Below the pieces are notes generated by a model. That model was given only the letters and a program-made list of their open reading frames with translations, was not told the DNA's origin and ran no database searches. Position numbers and translations under genes: made by a program. A stretch of DNA of 64,000 bases from Hymenobacter aerophilus DSM 13606 (GTDB lineage: Bacteria > Bacteroidota > Bacteroidia > Cytophagales > Hymenobacteraceae), in the NCBI RefSeq assembly GCF_000382225.1, contig NZ_KB907807.1:106812-170811 (forward strand), written 5' to 3'. How positions within the stretch are numbered: position 1 is the first letter of the stretch; every line of letters starts with the position of its first letter. Below are positions 32,947 through 41,606 of this stretch, piece by piece.

Positions 32947-34182
32947 TTACTTGAATGCCTGGATGCCGGTGATATCGGCGCCCGTAATCAGCAGGTGGAT
33001 GTCGTGGGTACCTTCGTAGGTGATGACGGATTCGAGGTTCATCATGTGGCGCATGATGGGGTACTCGCCCGTGATGCCCATGCCGCCGTGAATCTGGCGG
33101 GCTTCGCGGGCAATGTGCAGGGCCATTTCGACGGAGTTGCGTTTGGCCATCGAAATCTGGGCGCTGGTGGCCTTGCCTTCGTTTTTGAGCACTCCGAGGC
33201 GCCACACCATCAGCTGGGCCTTGGTGATTTCGGTAATCATTTCGGCCAGCTTTTTCTGCTGGAGCTGGAAGGCTGCAATCGGCTTGCCGAACTGCTCGCG
33301 CTCCAGGCTGTACTTGAGGGCCGACTCGTAGCAGTCAATAGCTACGCCGATAGCGCCCCAGGCAATGCCGAAGCGGGCCGAATCGAGGCAGCTGAGCGGG
33401 CCCTTGAGGCCGTCGATGCCGGGCAGCAGGTTTTCCTTGGGCACCCGCACGTTGTCGAATACCAGCTCGCCGGTGGTGCTGGCGCGCAGGCTCCATTTGT
33501 TGTGGATTTCGGGCGTCGTGAAGCCTTCCATGCCGCGCTCCACGATGAGGCCCTTGATGCGGCCTTCCTCGTTTTTGGCCCACACCACGGCTACCTGGCA
33601 CTCGGGCGAGTTGGAAATCCAGAGCTTGGCGCCGTTCAGCAGGTAGTAGTCGCCCATGTCCTTGATGTTCGTGGTCATGCCGCCGGGGTTCGAGCCGTGG
33701 TCGGGCTCGGTGAGGCCGAAGCAGCCGAGCCACTCGCCGCTGGCCAGCTTGGGCAGAAACTTGCGGCGCTGCTCCTCCGAGCCGTAGGCGTAAATCGGGA
33801 ACATCACCAGGGAGCCCTGCACCGAGGCCGTGGAGCGCATGCCCGAGTCGCCGCGCTCAATTTCCTGCATAATCAGGCCGTAGCTGATGTAGTCGAGGCC
33901 ACCGCCGCCGTACTCGGTGGGGATGGTGGGGCCGAACGCGCCCACCTCGCCGAACTTGCGCACCATTTCGCTGGGGAAGTGCGCCTGCTGGGCCCACTTC
34001 TCGATGTTGGGGCTGATTTCCTTTTTGACGAAATCACGAATGCTCTGGCGGATGAGCTTGTGCTCCTCGGTCAGCAGGCCGTCGAGGTCGAAATAGTCGG
34101 TGAAACCGGCCGCGTTGGTGGAGCCGCGCTGGGCGGAGTGGGCTTTGGCCTGGGGCGAGAGAACGTCAGCTTCAGAAGACAT
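32947..34182 (-). CDS. Acyl-CoA dehydrogenase, glutaryl-CoA dehydrogenase-like
   Basis: 411 aa flavoenzyme. Domains: N-terminal helices (LLTEEHKLIRQSIRDFV), FAD-binding middle (CFGLTEPDHGSNPGGMTT, YYLLNGAKLWISNSP) and C-terminal helices (REARQIHGGMGITGEYPI). The catalytic base is Glu390 in TYEGTHDIH, the arrangement of glutaryl-CoA dehydrogenase, which oxidises and decarboxylates glutaryl-CoA to crotonyl-CoA in lysine and tryptophan breakdown. No pathway partners are adjacent. Bacteroidota often label this protein simply acyl-CoA dehydrogenase. Confidence 0.92.
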   Translation of the reverse strand: MSSEADVLSPQAKAHSAQRGSTNAAGFTDYFDLDGLLTEEHKLIRQSIRDFVKKEISPNIEKWAQQAHFPSEMVRKFGEVGAFGPTIPTEYGGGGLDYISYGLIMQEIERGDSGMRSTASVQGSLVMFPIYAYGSEEQRRKFLPKLASGEWLGCFGLTEPDHGSNPGGMTTNIKDMGDYYLLNGAKLWISNSPECQVAVVWAKNEEGRIKGLIVERGMEGFTTPEIHNKWSLRASTTGELVFDNVRVPKENLLPGIDGLKGPLSCLDSARFGIAWGAIGVAIDCYESALKYSLEREQFGKPIAAFQLQQKKLAEMITEITKAQLMVWRLGVLKNEGKATSAQISMAKRNSVEMALHIAREARQIHGGMGITGEYPIMRHMMNLESVITYEGTHDIHLLITGADITGIQAFK

Positions 34183-34211
34183 AAGGCAATTTTTTACGTG
34201 GGAATCAGATT

Positions 34212-34219
34212 CAAAGATA
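34212..34219 (-). promoter_or_regulatory. Candidate -7 box TATCTTTG for the acyl-CoA dehydrogenase
   Basis: Perfect TAnnTTTG match on the minus strand, 29 bases before the ATG. Confidence 0.5.
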
Positions 34220-34378
34220 GAACTTTCCGTATGCGAAACAGCCCGCCCAGACCGATGGTTCGGCCGGCGGCCGGCCCGAAAAAAGTCTACCTTAGAATCC
34301 GGCCCCGCCGCCAGCTACCCGGCTTGGGGGCTCCGGTTTATTCCCTGAAAACCTCTATTACCCATCCCACCCCCGTTT

Positions 34379-36121
34379 ATGAGCACGCATCACAAGAAGC
34401 TAACCGAACTGGAAGCCACCGCCATTTGCGGTAACGACATATCCTCGTCCTGCCTCTATGTTTCGGCGCTGGCTATTGCCTACGCCGGCCAGTACGCCTT
34501 CGTGGCCCTGCTGATGGTGGCGGCGGTGCTGTTTCTGTTCCGCAAGATTTACGGCGAGGTGGTGGGCGCGCTGCCCCTCAACGGCGGCGCCTACAACGTG
34601 CTGCTCAATACCACCAGCAAGCGCAACGCCGCGCTGGCCGCCTGCCTGACCATCCTCTCCTACATGGCCACGGCCGTTATTTCGGCCGCCGAGGCTATGC
34701 ACTATTTGCACACGCTCTGGGACGGGTTCAACATCAACTACGCCACCCTGGCGCTGCTGGGCCTGTTTCTGGCCCTCACCATCCTGGGTATTTCGGAGTC
34801 GGCGAAGGTGGCGGTGGCTATTTTCCTGACGCACCTGGTGACGCTGACGGTGCTGGTGGGCACGGCCATCTGGTTTCTGCTTACCCACGACATGAGCACG
34901 TTCTCGCTCAACTTCTCGGCCCCCATTCCCGGCGGCAGCCTTATAACGGCCCTGTTCTTTGGTTTCAGCGCGGCCATGCTGGGCATTTCGGGCTTCGAAA
35001 GCTCGGCCAACTTCGTGGAGGAGCAGGCCGACGGCGTGTTTCCGAAAACGCTGCGCAACATGTGGGTGGTGGTGAGCTTTTTCAACCCGGTTATTGCGTT
35101 TCTGGCCATTTCGGCGCTGCCCATTATCAGCGTCGAGGAGCACGCCGAAACGGTGCTTTCATACCTGGGCGAGGTTACGGGCGGCCCGTGGCTGGGTACG
35201 CTCATCTCCATCGATGCCGTGGCCGTGCTCAGCGGCGCCGTGCTCACGAGCTTTGTGGGCGTGAGCGGCCTGATGAAGCGCATGGCCCTCGACCGCATCC
35301 TGCCCCAGTTTTTCCTCAAGGAAAACGCCCGCCAGAGCAACTACATCATCCTGGTTACCTTTTTCCTGCTCTGCGCTTCGGTGCTCTTCATCACCAACGG
35401 CGACATTAAGCCGCTAGCCGGCGTGTACACCATTTCGTTTTTGTCGGTGATGGCGCTGTTTGCCGTGGGCAACTTCCTGCTCAAGAGCAAGCGGCCCAAC
35501 CTGCCGCGGCCCATCTACGCCGGTATTCTCACAGTGACGGTGGCCCTGATCAGCGTGCTGATAGCGCTTTACGGCAACGTGCAGCTCAACCCCAAGTTCC
35601 TGATTGTTTTCCTGCAGTACTTCCTGCCCTCGATGGCCATTGTGTACATCATGCTCAACCGGGCCTCTATTCTGGAGCTGATTCTGGCCGCTGCCACTTC
35701 CTTTGCCCACAAGTACCCCGGCGTGTCGCGCTTCAGCCGCCTGCAGGTGCAAAAGGCCACCCGCGAGCTGCACCAGCAGGAGTTCGTGTTTTTCACGAAG
35801 GGCGACAACGTTTCAAACCTGAACAAGGTGATGGCCTACGTGGTGGAAAACGAGTTCACTAACCGTCTCAAAATTGTGACGCTGCTGCGCGAGGGCGAAA
35901 CCTACTCGCCCGAGCTGCTCAAGGACATTGAGGTGCTCGACCGCGCCTACGACCAGATTCGGGTGGATTTTGTGGCCATGCCCGGCCACTTCGGCCCCGA
36001 GCTCATCGACCAACTCTCCCGCGAGTGGAACGTGCCCAAAAACTTCATGTTCATCGGTTCGCCCGGCGACCGGTTCCCCTACCAGATTTCCGAGCTGGGC
36101 GGCGTGCGCCTGATCATTTGA
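34379..36121 (+). CDS. APC-superfamily amino acid permease with C-terminal cytosolic domain
   Basis: 580 aa. About 12 membrane helices lie in residues 15-440; conserved APC elements include GNDISSSCLYVSALAIAYAG and LNGGAYNVLLN. The remaining 130 residues are soluble (NLNKVMAYVVENEFTNRL, LKDIEVLDRAYDQIRVDFV) and look like a regulatory domain with an alpha/beta fold. The substrate cannot be assigned. The TGA stop is the anchor of the inverted repeat shared with the convergent TonB receptor. Confidence 0.88.
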   Translation: MSTHHKKLTELEATAICGNDISSSCLYVSALAIAYAGQYAFVALLMVAAVLFLFRKIYGEVVGALPLNGGAYNVLLNTTSKRNAALAACLTILSYMATAVISAAEAMHYLHTLWDGFNINYATLALLGLFLALTILGISESAKVAVAIFLTHLVTLTVLVGTAIWFLLTHDMSTFSLNFSAPIPGGSLITALFFGFSAAMLGISGFESSANFVEEQADGVFPKTLRNMWVVVSFFNPVIAFLAISALPIISVEEHAETVLSYLGEVTGGPWLGTLISIDAVAVLSGAVLTSFVGVSGLMKRMALDRILPQFFLKENARQSNYIILVTFFLLCASVLFITNGDIKPLAGVYTISFLSVMALFAVGNFLLKSKRPNLPRPIYAGILTVTVALISVLIALYGNVQLNPKFLIVFLQYFLPSMAIVYIMLNRASILELILAAATSFAHKYPGVSRFSRLQVQKATRELHQQEFVFFTKGDNVSNLNKVMAYVVENEFTNRLKIVTLLREGETYSPELLKDIEVLDRAYDQIRVDFVAMPGHFGPELIDQLSREWNVPKNFMFIGSPGDRFPYQISELGGVRLII

Positions 36122-36304
36122 TCACTGATTTGCGCTGATTAATCGTGATTGCGCTGATTTTTAGGTTCTTGATTCCAGCATGTAAAATCATGTAAAATGA
36201 GAAAGGCCCGCTTAAAGCGGGCCTTTCTGTTTCAGGAGGTCCAGAAATAAAGCACGTCAAAAAATCAGCGAAATCACGATCAATCAGCGAAAATCAGTGA
36301 TTTA
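36119..36304. repeat. Stop-anchored inverted repeat (TCACTGATT words)
   Basis: Arms 36122-36162 and about 36258-36301, roughly 90 percent complementary, composed of CTGATT/CGTGATT words. The left arm follows the permease TGA, and the right arm follows the receptor TAA with a one-base offset. A terminator hairpin lies inside. Confidence 0.88.
36200..36228 (+). terminator. Bidirectional terminator between permease and TonB receptor
   Basis: AGAAAGGCCCGCTT pairs with AAGCGGGCCTTTCT (nearly loopless 14-bp stem), with T-rich flanks on both strands. Confidence 0.85.
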
Positions 36305-38800
36305 GAGTTTAGCCCCTACCGATACCAGGAAGTTGCGGGTGGCCTGGGGGAAGTACCAGTTGAAGGTTTGCTGGCGACCGTCGGCGCCGGGGTAGCCGTA
36401 GGTGTAGCCGTTGGCGGCGTAGCGGCGGTCGAGCACGTTATTGACCAGCAGGCCCAGCTCCAACTCCTTCATGAACGCGGGGCGGATGGTGTAGCGCAGC
36501 CGGAAATCGAGTACCTGGTAGGGCTTCACGCGACGGTCTTCACTCGTGGTGTTGTCGAGGTACTGGCGGCTGACGGTTTTATAGAGCAGCGCCGCCCGCA
36601 GGCCCGGCACAACGGCCAGCGGCTGGGCTTCGAGCGTGTGCGCCGATACCACGCTGGGCGAGTAGGAAATGGTGGTGGTGCGCGCCTCGGCGGCCGTAAT
36701 CGGATTGTAGTCGGCGTCGTAGGTAACGGCGCGGTAGTCGAGGATGCGGTTGCGGCTGAGTGTGAGGGTGCTATTCAGACCCAGGCGGTTCTGCAGGGCC
36801 GAAGCGGCGCCGGTCAGTTCCAGGCCGGTGCGGTAGCTGCGCGGGGCATTGGTGCGCAGGGCGGTACCCACGTCGTTGAGCTGGCCGGTGGCTACCAGCT
36901 GGTTGCGGTAGTGCATGTAGAAGTAGTTGGCCTCGAAGCTCACCGCGCCGCCAGGGCCCAGCAGATTCACGTTGGCTTGGCGCAGGCGGTAACCGGCTTC
37001 CACGTCGTGCAGGCGCTCGGCTTTGGCGCCCTGGTCGCCGGCGGGGCAGTCGGTGAAATCGGAGCGTACCGGCTCGCGCTGGCCCACGGCGAAGCTGGCG
37101 TAAAGCTGCTGGCCTTCCGCAAGCGCGAACGTGGCCCCGGCTTTGGGGTTGAAGAAGGTGTAGCGGGCGCGGGTGCGCACGTCGTTCTGGTCGTCTTCGA
37201 GCCCGTCAATCGCGTAGTCGATGTGGCGCACCTGCACGTCGCCGTAGATGCCCAGCTGGGGCAGCACCTGCCAGGTGGCGCGGGCGTAGGCGTTGTAGTC
37301 GGTTTTGGCGGCGTCGTTGAAATAGTAGCGGTGGCGGATGTTGCCCGTGGAGGCGAACCGGGCCCAGATAACCTCGCCGTAGTGGTCGTTCACGAAGTGG
37401 TTCCAGGCCCCGCCCACCGTGGCCTGCAGCCGGTCGTCTTCCTTGGGCTGGTAGCTGAGCGCGAAGGTGCCGCCGTAGAAATAGTTATCAAGGTATTTGC
37501 GGTCGACCAGGTCGGTGCGCTTGATGGTGGTGTCGCCGAGCGTGAGGTTGGGCAGCTGGTAATTGGCCAGCTTGCGGTTGGCCCGGAAACTCTCGTAGTA
37601 GCCCAGCCCGCGCGTGAGGTGCAGGGCCCCGCCCAGGTTCCAGTTGGTGCCCAGGCCCTGCGAGAGGTGCAGCTGGTAGTGGTTTTGCTGGTAGTTGTCG
37701 GTCTGGTTGTCGTAGGTGTAGTAGCTGTAGCGGCGGCCTTCGCGGCGCACCCGCTCGGCGTCGGCCGGGCTCAGCTCGCCGTTGTCGATGAACTGCTGGA
37801 GCAGGGCCTCGTTGCCGGTAATAGCCGGCTCGGGCACGCCGTTCCAGGCCTGGTAGCTTTTCTCGCGGCCCGAAAACGTGATGAACTTGAGCAGCGTATT
37901 CTTGGCCTGATAACCGGCGGCCAGGTAGTACGACTTCAGATCGGACGTCGCCCGGTTCATGTAGCCATCGGTACTGATGCGCGACAGGCGACCATCCACC
38001 GTGAAATGCTCGCCCAGCAGCCCGGTCCCGAACTGCACGGTGTTTTTCCAGGTGTTGAAGGAGCCGAACGAGTTGCTGGTTTCGCCGTAGGCCTCGCGGC
38101 GGTTGTCGAGGGTGGAGATGTTGAGGCTGGCCCCGAAAGCCGCCCCGCCGTTCTGGCTGGTGCCCACCCCGCGCTGCACCTGCAGGCTGCTGATGGACGA
38201 GGACAAATCGGGCAGGTTCACCAGAAACGAGCCGTGCGACTCGGCATCGTTGAGCGGAATGCCGTTCACCGTCATGTTGATGCCCGTATTGCTGGTGCCC
38301 CGGATGCGAATATCGGTGTAGCCCACGCCCGCCCCGGCATCCGACGTAACCACCACCGAGGGCGTCTGGTCGAGCAGATAGGGCAAATCCTGGCCGAAGT
38401 TGCGCTTGGCCAGATCCTGCTTACCGAGGTTGGTGTAGGCCGTGGCCGTGCGGTCGGAAGCGCGCTGGGCCGTAACCAGCGCGTCGCCGGTGAGCACCCC
38501 GCCGGGCTGCAGGCGGGCCACCACGCGCTGGGCTGCGGCCTGCCCTTGCAGCGCCTGCACGAAGGTTTCGTAGCCCACAAACGTGATGCGCAGCTCGTGG
38601 GCGCCGGCCGGCACTTCGGCCAGATGGAAGGTTCCGGCCGCGTCGGTGGCGGCGCTGGGCGTGCCATCGAGCAGGATGGTGGCGCCGGGCAGTGGCTGGC
38701 CGGTGCGGGCATCGGTAAGGGTACCAGCCACGGGCCCCTGGGCCCAGGCTGCGCCCGACAGGCCCAGCAGGGCCAGTCCGGTAGTTACAACAGTTTTCAA
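36302..38800 (-). CDS. TonB-dependent outer-membrane receptor under a TPP riboswitch (probable thiamine uptake)
   Basis: 832 aa from a TTG at 38800, the only start that gives a signal peptide (KTVVTTGLALLGLSGAAWAQ). A longer frame to 38968 only translates the riboswitch. After the leader comes a CarboxypepD_reg-like domain (AGTLTDARTGQPLPGATILLDG), then the plug (DLPYLLDQTPSVVVTSDAG, IRIRGTSNTGINMTVNGIPL), then a 22-strand-type barrel ending with an aromatic (FLVSVGAKL). Such receptors import scarce ligands with TonB energy. The riboswitch immediately upstream makes thiamine or a precursor the likely ligand; this is inference. Confidence 0.92.
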   Translation of the reverse strand: MKTVVTTGLALLGLSGAAWAQGPVAGTLTDARTGQPLPGATILLDGTPSAATDAAGTFHLAEVPAGAHELRITFVGYETFVQALQGQAAAQRVVARLQPGGVLTGDALVTAQRASDRTATAYTNLGKQDLAKRNFGQDLPYLLDQTPSVVVTSDAGAGVGYTDIRIRGTSNTGINMTVNGIPLNDAESHGSFLVNLPDLSSSISSLQVQRGVGTSQNGGAAFGASLNISTLDNRREAYGETSNSFGSFNTWKNTVQFGTGLLGEHFTVDGRLSRISTDGYMNRATSDLKSYYLAAGYQAKNTLLKFITFSGREKSYQAWNGVPEPAITGNEALLQQFIDNGELSPADAERVRREGRRYSYYTYDNQTDNYQQNHYQLHLSQGLGTNWNLGGALHLTRGLGYYESFRANRKLANYQLPNLTLGDTTIKRTDLVDRKYLDNYFYGGTFALSYQPKEDDRLQATVGGAWNHFVNDHYGEVIWARFASTGNIRHRYYFNDAAKTDYNAYARATWQVLPQLGIYGDVQVRHIDYAIDGLEDDQNDVRTRARYTFFNPKAGATFALAEGQQLYASFAVGQREPVRSDFTDCPAGDQGAKAERLHDVEAGYRLRQANVNLLGPGGAVSFEANYFYMHYRNQLVATGQLNDVGTALRTNAPRSYRTGLELTGAASALQNRLGLNSTLTLSRNRILDYRAVTYDADYNPITAAEARTTTISYSPSVVSAHTLEAQPLAVVPGLRAALLYKTVSRQYLDNTTSEDRRVKPYQVLDFRLRYTIRPAFMKELELGLLVNNVLDRRYAANGYTYGYPGADGRQQTFNWYFPQATRNFLVSVGAKL

Positions 38801-38876
38801 ACGTGAAAAATGGGAAAAGTGGAACGGACCCGGGGCCAGGGGTCGGCCCCACGGGTTTTTCGCTCGCGGATCGTTT

Positions 38877-38973
38877 GTTCCCTTCGCCGGCATTACCCGG
38901 ATCAGGTTCAATGGGTATGATCTCAGCCTTATTACCGCTCGAAATGCAATTCGTGCGGCCTGGGGCACCCCTA
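38877..38973 (-). promoter_or_regulatory. TPP (thiamin pyrophosphate) riboswitch
   Basis: Minus strand. The conserved THI-box order is present: GGGGTGCCCCA at the 5' side, then GGCTGAGATCATACCC, then TTGAACCTGATCCGGGTAA, then TGCCGGCGAAGGGAA. It ends 76 bases before the TTG start of the TonB receptor, so it probably represses the receptor when TPP is plentiful. Confidence 0.96.
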
Positions 38974-38983
38974 AACTATGCGG

Positions 38984-38991
38984 CGAAGGTA
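38984..38991 (-). promoter_or_regulatory. Candidate -7 box TACCTTCG for the riboswitch transcript
   Basis: One mismatch from TAnnTTTG on the minus strand, 11 bases upstream of the riboswitch 5' stem, which is the expected position. Confidence 0.5.
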
Positions 38992-39219
38992 CGCCGCGGA
39001 AATTGGTTTAGCTGAATATACCCGGTTTGTCCGGTCAAAAAAAGGCGGACGGCTTCGTTTTCTACTGGCAATCAGTTATCTTGGAAATAGGCGCGGCCCA
39101 GGGCCGCTGCCCGGCAAAAAAGCGGCGGCCGGCAAAAACAAGCCAAGGCCGGCGCCCGTTGCACTAAAATAGCCCGTCCGGTTCCGGAGCTCTCCCGCCC
39201 CTCTTCAACCCTCCGCGCC
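38992..39219. other. Divergent intergenic region between TonB receptor and 76-aa gene
   Basis: No gene seen; with the riboswitch segment the gene-free stretch is 419 bases. A weak plus-strand promoter candidate TATCTTGG is at 39077-39084. GC-rich inverted stretches at about 39100-39150 (GGGCCGCTGCCCGGC) could form a hairpin. Confidence 0.4.
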
Positions 39220-39450
39220 ATGTCCGTTCCCAGCCTCCTGTATATGCTCGTTGCGCTAATTTTCGCCGCCTTTGTCTTGCTGATGCCCGGCCGCCGCCTG
39301 CGCCAGCCCCCGGCCCCCGGCAACGACGACGATGGCGGCGGCGAACCCCTCGACGACGGCCTGCCCGATTTCGACCTGCCCCCCGGCATCTCGCGCCCCA
39401 TCAACGACTGGGAGCCCGACTACAACCGCCGCCCGGTGATGCGGGATTAG
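39220..39450 (+). CDS. Small membrane-anchored protein with acidic tail
   Basis: 76 aa: one N-terminal membrane helix (SLLYMLVALIFAAFVLLM), a basic turn (PGRRLRQ), then an acidic Gly/Asp/Pro-rich cytoplasmic or periplasmic tail (DDDGGGEPLDDGLPDFD). Not recognised. It is a self-contained gene followed by TTAGGGC words and repeat copy G. Confidence 0.6.
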   Translation: MSVPSLLYMLVALIFAAFVLLMPGRRLRQPPAPGNDDDGGGEPLDDGLPDFDLPPGISRPINDWEPDYNRRPVMRD

Positions 39451-39451
39451 G

Positions 39452-39485
39452 TTTTAGGGCTTAGGGCCTAGGGCTTAGGGCTTAG
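39452..39485. repeat. TTAGGGC/CTTAGGG word run
   Basis: About five imperfect tandem heptamers of TTAGGGC type directly after the 76-aa gene. No opposite-strand partner is visible beyond copy G. Confidence 0.7.
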
Positions 39486-39488
39486 AAA

Positions 39489-39594
39489 AGAACGTCATTC
39501 AGAGCGAAGCGAAGAATCTCGCAGGCCAAAGTAACCTCCATGTTGGGAATACTTTGGCCTGCGAGATTCTTCGCTTCGCTCTGAATGACGTTCT
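39489..39594. repeat. REP-like inverted repeat, copy G (ATTC subtype)
   Basis: Perfect 45-nt arms (39489-39533, 39550-39594), short form GAGCGAAGCGAAGAATC. Lies between convergent genes. Confidence 0.95.
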
Positions 39595-39612
39595 ATTATC
39601 AACCAGACTTAT

Positions 39613-40041
39613 TTACAAATCCCTGGCCATCAGAATATACGGCTCGGTGCCCCGGTACAGGCGGTTGCCCTCGGGCTCAAATTCGAAAGCGCGGTAGAAG
39701 GCCTCATTTACGGCCCGGGCGTCGCACCAGAGGCGGCGGGCGCCGTGGCGGCGGGCTTCGTTGATGACGTGGCGCAACAGCTGCGAGCCGATGCCCTGGC
39801 CCTGGCAGTCGGGGCGGGTGGCAAACTTGCGGAACCGGGCCACGCTGCCATCAATAAACAGCGAGATAACCGACACGAGCTTGCCGTGGCGGAAGGCGCC
39901 AAAGTGCAAGCCGGTTTCATCGTTGCCCAGCTTGATGTAGGAAACCGGCTCATCGGGCCAGAGCACCTGGTGGCGCAGCGCGTAGGTATCGGCCGCCGAA
40001 ATGGCCCGGATGGAGACGTCGGAAGTGTTGGTATCAGGCAA
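39613..40041 (-). CDS. GNAT-family N-acetyltransferase
   Basis: 142 aa. Acetyl-CoA binding motif A is visible as RKFATRPDCQGQGIGSQLL, followed by LWCDARAVNEAFYRAFEF and a beta strand EPYILMAR. The N-terminal strand IRAISAADTYALRHQVLWP fits the family of small-molecule acetyltransferases. Substrate unknown. Its start overlaps by 8 bases the end of the upstream aldose epimerase gene, so the two are probably co-translated. Confidence 0.88.
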   Translation of the reverse strand: MPDTNTSDVSIRAISAADTYALRHQVLWPDEPVSYIKLGNDETGLHFGAFRHGKLVSVISLFIDGSVARFRKFATRPDCQGQGIGSQLLRHVINEARRHGARRLWCDARAVNEAFYRAFEFEPEGNRLYRGTEPYILMARDL

Positions 40042-40915
40042 GGGTCAGACTGTAAGAAGTGATAAACTGCTGACCGGCTGCCAGCGTCATGATGCCCGGC
40101 TTGTCGGCCAGCTCGACGGGGCCGCCCACGCTGCCGGCCAGCCCGTGCCAGGGCTCGATGCAGACGAATTCGGCGCCCGGTCCTGCCGTCCAGAGGCCCA
40201 GGTAGGGGAAGCCGTCGAAGCGGGCCCGCACGCCGTGGCCCGAGCGGCGGCTGCGCAGCGTGAGGCTGGTAAAATCGAAGTGCTGAAACACCAGCGCATC
40301 CTGGGCAAACAGCCCGTAGCTGAGCGGCAGCACGGTTTCGTGGCGCAGCAGCGGCGTGGTTTCGCCGCTGAACAGGCCGTTTTGCAGCAGGTGCCGGTCG
40401 AGGCTGACGGGGTGGTCGAACACGAACTCGTAGTCCTCGAACGTTTCGCCGGGCAGCAGCGGGCAGCGGAAAGCCGGGTGCGCGCCAATGCTGAACAGCA
40501 GCTCGTCGGAGCCGGGGTTTTCGACTTCCCAGCCCACCGTGAGCGTGGTGCCGGCCAGCCGGTAGCTGATGCGCAGCGCAAACCCAAACGGATACACGGC
40601 CCGGCTGGCGGCATCGTCGCGCAGCGCAAATGTCAGCTCGAACTCGCTGCGGTGCAGCAGCTGAAATTCCTGGTCGCGGGCGAAGCCGTGCTGGCCCAGC
40701 TCGTAGGTTTGGCCTTGGTGGAGGTAGCGGTTTTCGGGCAGGCGTCCCACGATGGGGAACAGCACCGGCGCGTGGCGGCCCCAGTAGGCGGGGTCGGCCT
40801 GCCAGAGGTACTCCAGCCCGCCGGCCGCCGCATCCAGGCGCACCAGGCTGGTGAGTTCGGCCCCGCGGGTGCTCACCTGCGCGCGGCAATGCTCGTTTTC
40901 GAGGGTATAAACCAT
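40034..40915 (-). CDS. Aldose 1-epimerase (galactose mutarotase-like) family protein
   Basis: 293 aa from ATG 40915 (VYTLENEHCRAQVSTRGAEL). Family features: beta-supersandwich sequence with TRGAELTSLV, WGRHAPVLFPIVGRL, QHGFARDQEF and the catalytic-type IGAHPAFRCPLLPGE. It resembles LacX/YphB-type members that interconvert anomers of sugars or sugar phosphates. The exact sugar cannot be told. It overlaps the following GNAT gene by 8 bases. Confidence 0.88.
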   Translation of the reverse strand: MVYTLENEHCRAQVSTRGAELTSLVRLDAAAGGLEYLWQADPAYWGRHAPVLFPIVGRLPENRYLHQGQTYELGQHGFARDQEFQLLHRSEFELTFALRDDAASRAVYPFGFALRISYRLAGTTLTVGWEVENPGSDELLFSIGAHPAFRCPLLPGETFEDYEFVFDHPVSLDRHLLQNGLFSGETTPLLRHETVLPLSYGLFAQDALVFQHFDFTSLTLRSRRSGHGVRARFDGFPYLGLWTAGPGAEFVCIEPWHGLAGSVGGPVELADKPGIMTLAAGQQFITSYSLTLA

Positions 40916-40980
40916 GCTAAATTGAATAGAGCGATAAACCGATGCGCTACCGGGCAAACAACGGCCGCCGCCCCACAAAG

Positions 40981-41535
40981 TTACCCCGCCGCTTCGTCGG
41001 GCCGGGGCTGGCGGCCGAGCAGCTCATCAACGTGGAAGCAGGCCTGCTCGAACCGATGGGCGGGCGGGCCGCAGATTTCGGCAAAGTTCGACAGCTGGTC
41101 GCGGAGTTCGCGCTGGTAGAGGGCATAAAAATGGCCGCGCTGCCGCGGGTGCTCGCGCAGCGGGTCGGCCTCCCAGGGCAGGTCCACGTTCAGCAGCAGA
41201 ATCAGGGCGTATTGTTGCTGCTCCATGCGGCGCAGAATCCAGTCGGGGCAGTAGCCAAACGAGTGCTCCGCCCAGATTTTTATCACCAGCAGATCGGTGT
41301 CGCAGAACACCAGCGGCCGGCCCAGGCGCTGGGCTGCGGCCACGGCCTGCTCCTCGGCCTGCAGCTGGCCGCGGGCAATGTCTTCGAGGTCGGGCAGCGT
41401 GTAACCCGGGGGGCGGCCGGTGAGGTAGGCGCGGGCGTACTCGGGGGCCCAGGCCGTGCCGTAATGCTCGGCCAGCAGCCGGCTCAGGGTGGTTTTGCCC
41501 GTCGATTCGGGGCCGGTGAGGGCAACGCGCAGCAT
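40981..41535 (-). CDS. NadR-like nucleoside kinase (probable nicotinamide riboside kinase)
   Basis: 184 aa from ATG 41535. P-loop ATPase with Walker A VALTGPESTGKTTL; WAPEYARAYL and VFCDTDLLVIKIWAEHSFG match the kinase domain of NadR, which phosphorylates nicotinamide riboside to NMN. The NMN adenylyltransferase and HTH domains of full NadR are absent. It follows the pnuC gene by 71 bases on the same strand, the typical pairing of transporter and trapping kinase. Confidence 0.85.
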   Translation of the reverse strand: MLRVALTGPESTGKTTLSRLLAEHYGTAWAPEYARAYLTGRPPGYTLPDLEDIARGQLQAEEQAVAAAQRLGRPLVFCDTDLLVIKIWAEHSFGYCPDWILRRMEQQQYALILLLNVDLPWEADPLREHPRQRGHFYALYQRELRDQLSNFAEICGPPAHRFEQACFHVDELLGRQPRPDEAAG

Positions 41536-41606
41536 CAGCGGCGGGCCACTCCGGCGGGAAGCGGAAAATCGGCTGGCAGAAAGTAGAGCGGTTTTTTCAT
41601 GGCAAG

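Noticed and set aside
36368..38806. Long open frame antisense to the TonB receptor (about 812 codons)
   Set aside because: Same reason; no motif, and Val/Gly/Ala/His-rich as expected for the reverse of a GC-rich gene.
38801..38968. Longer N-terminus for the TonB receptor
   Set aside because: This stretch is mostly the TPP riboswitch; the signal peptide begins at the TTG at 38800.
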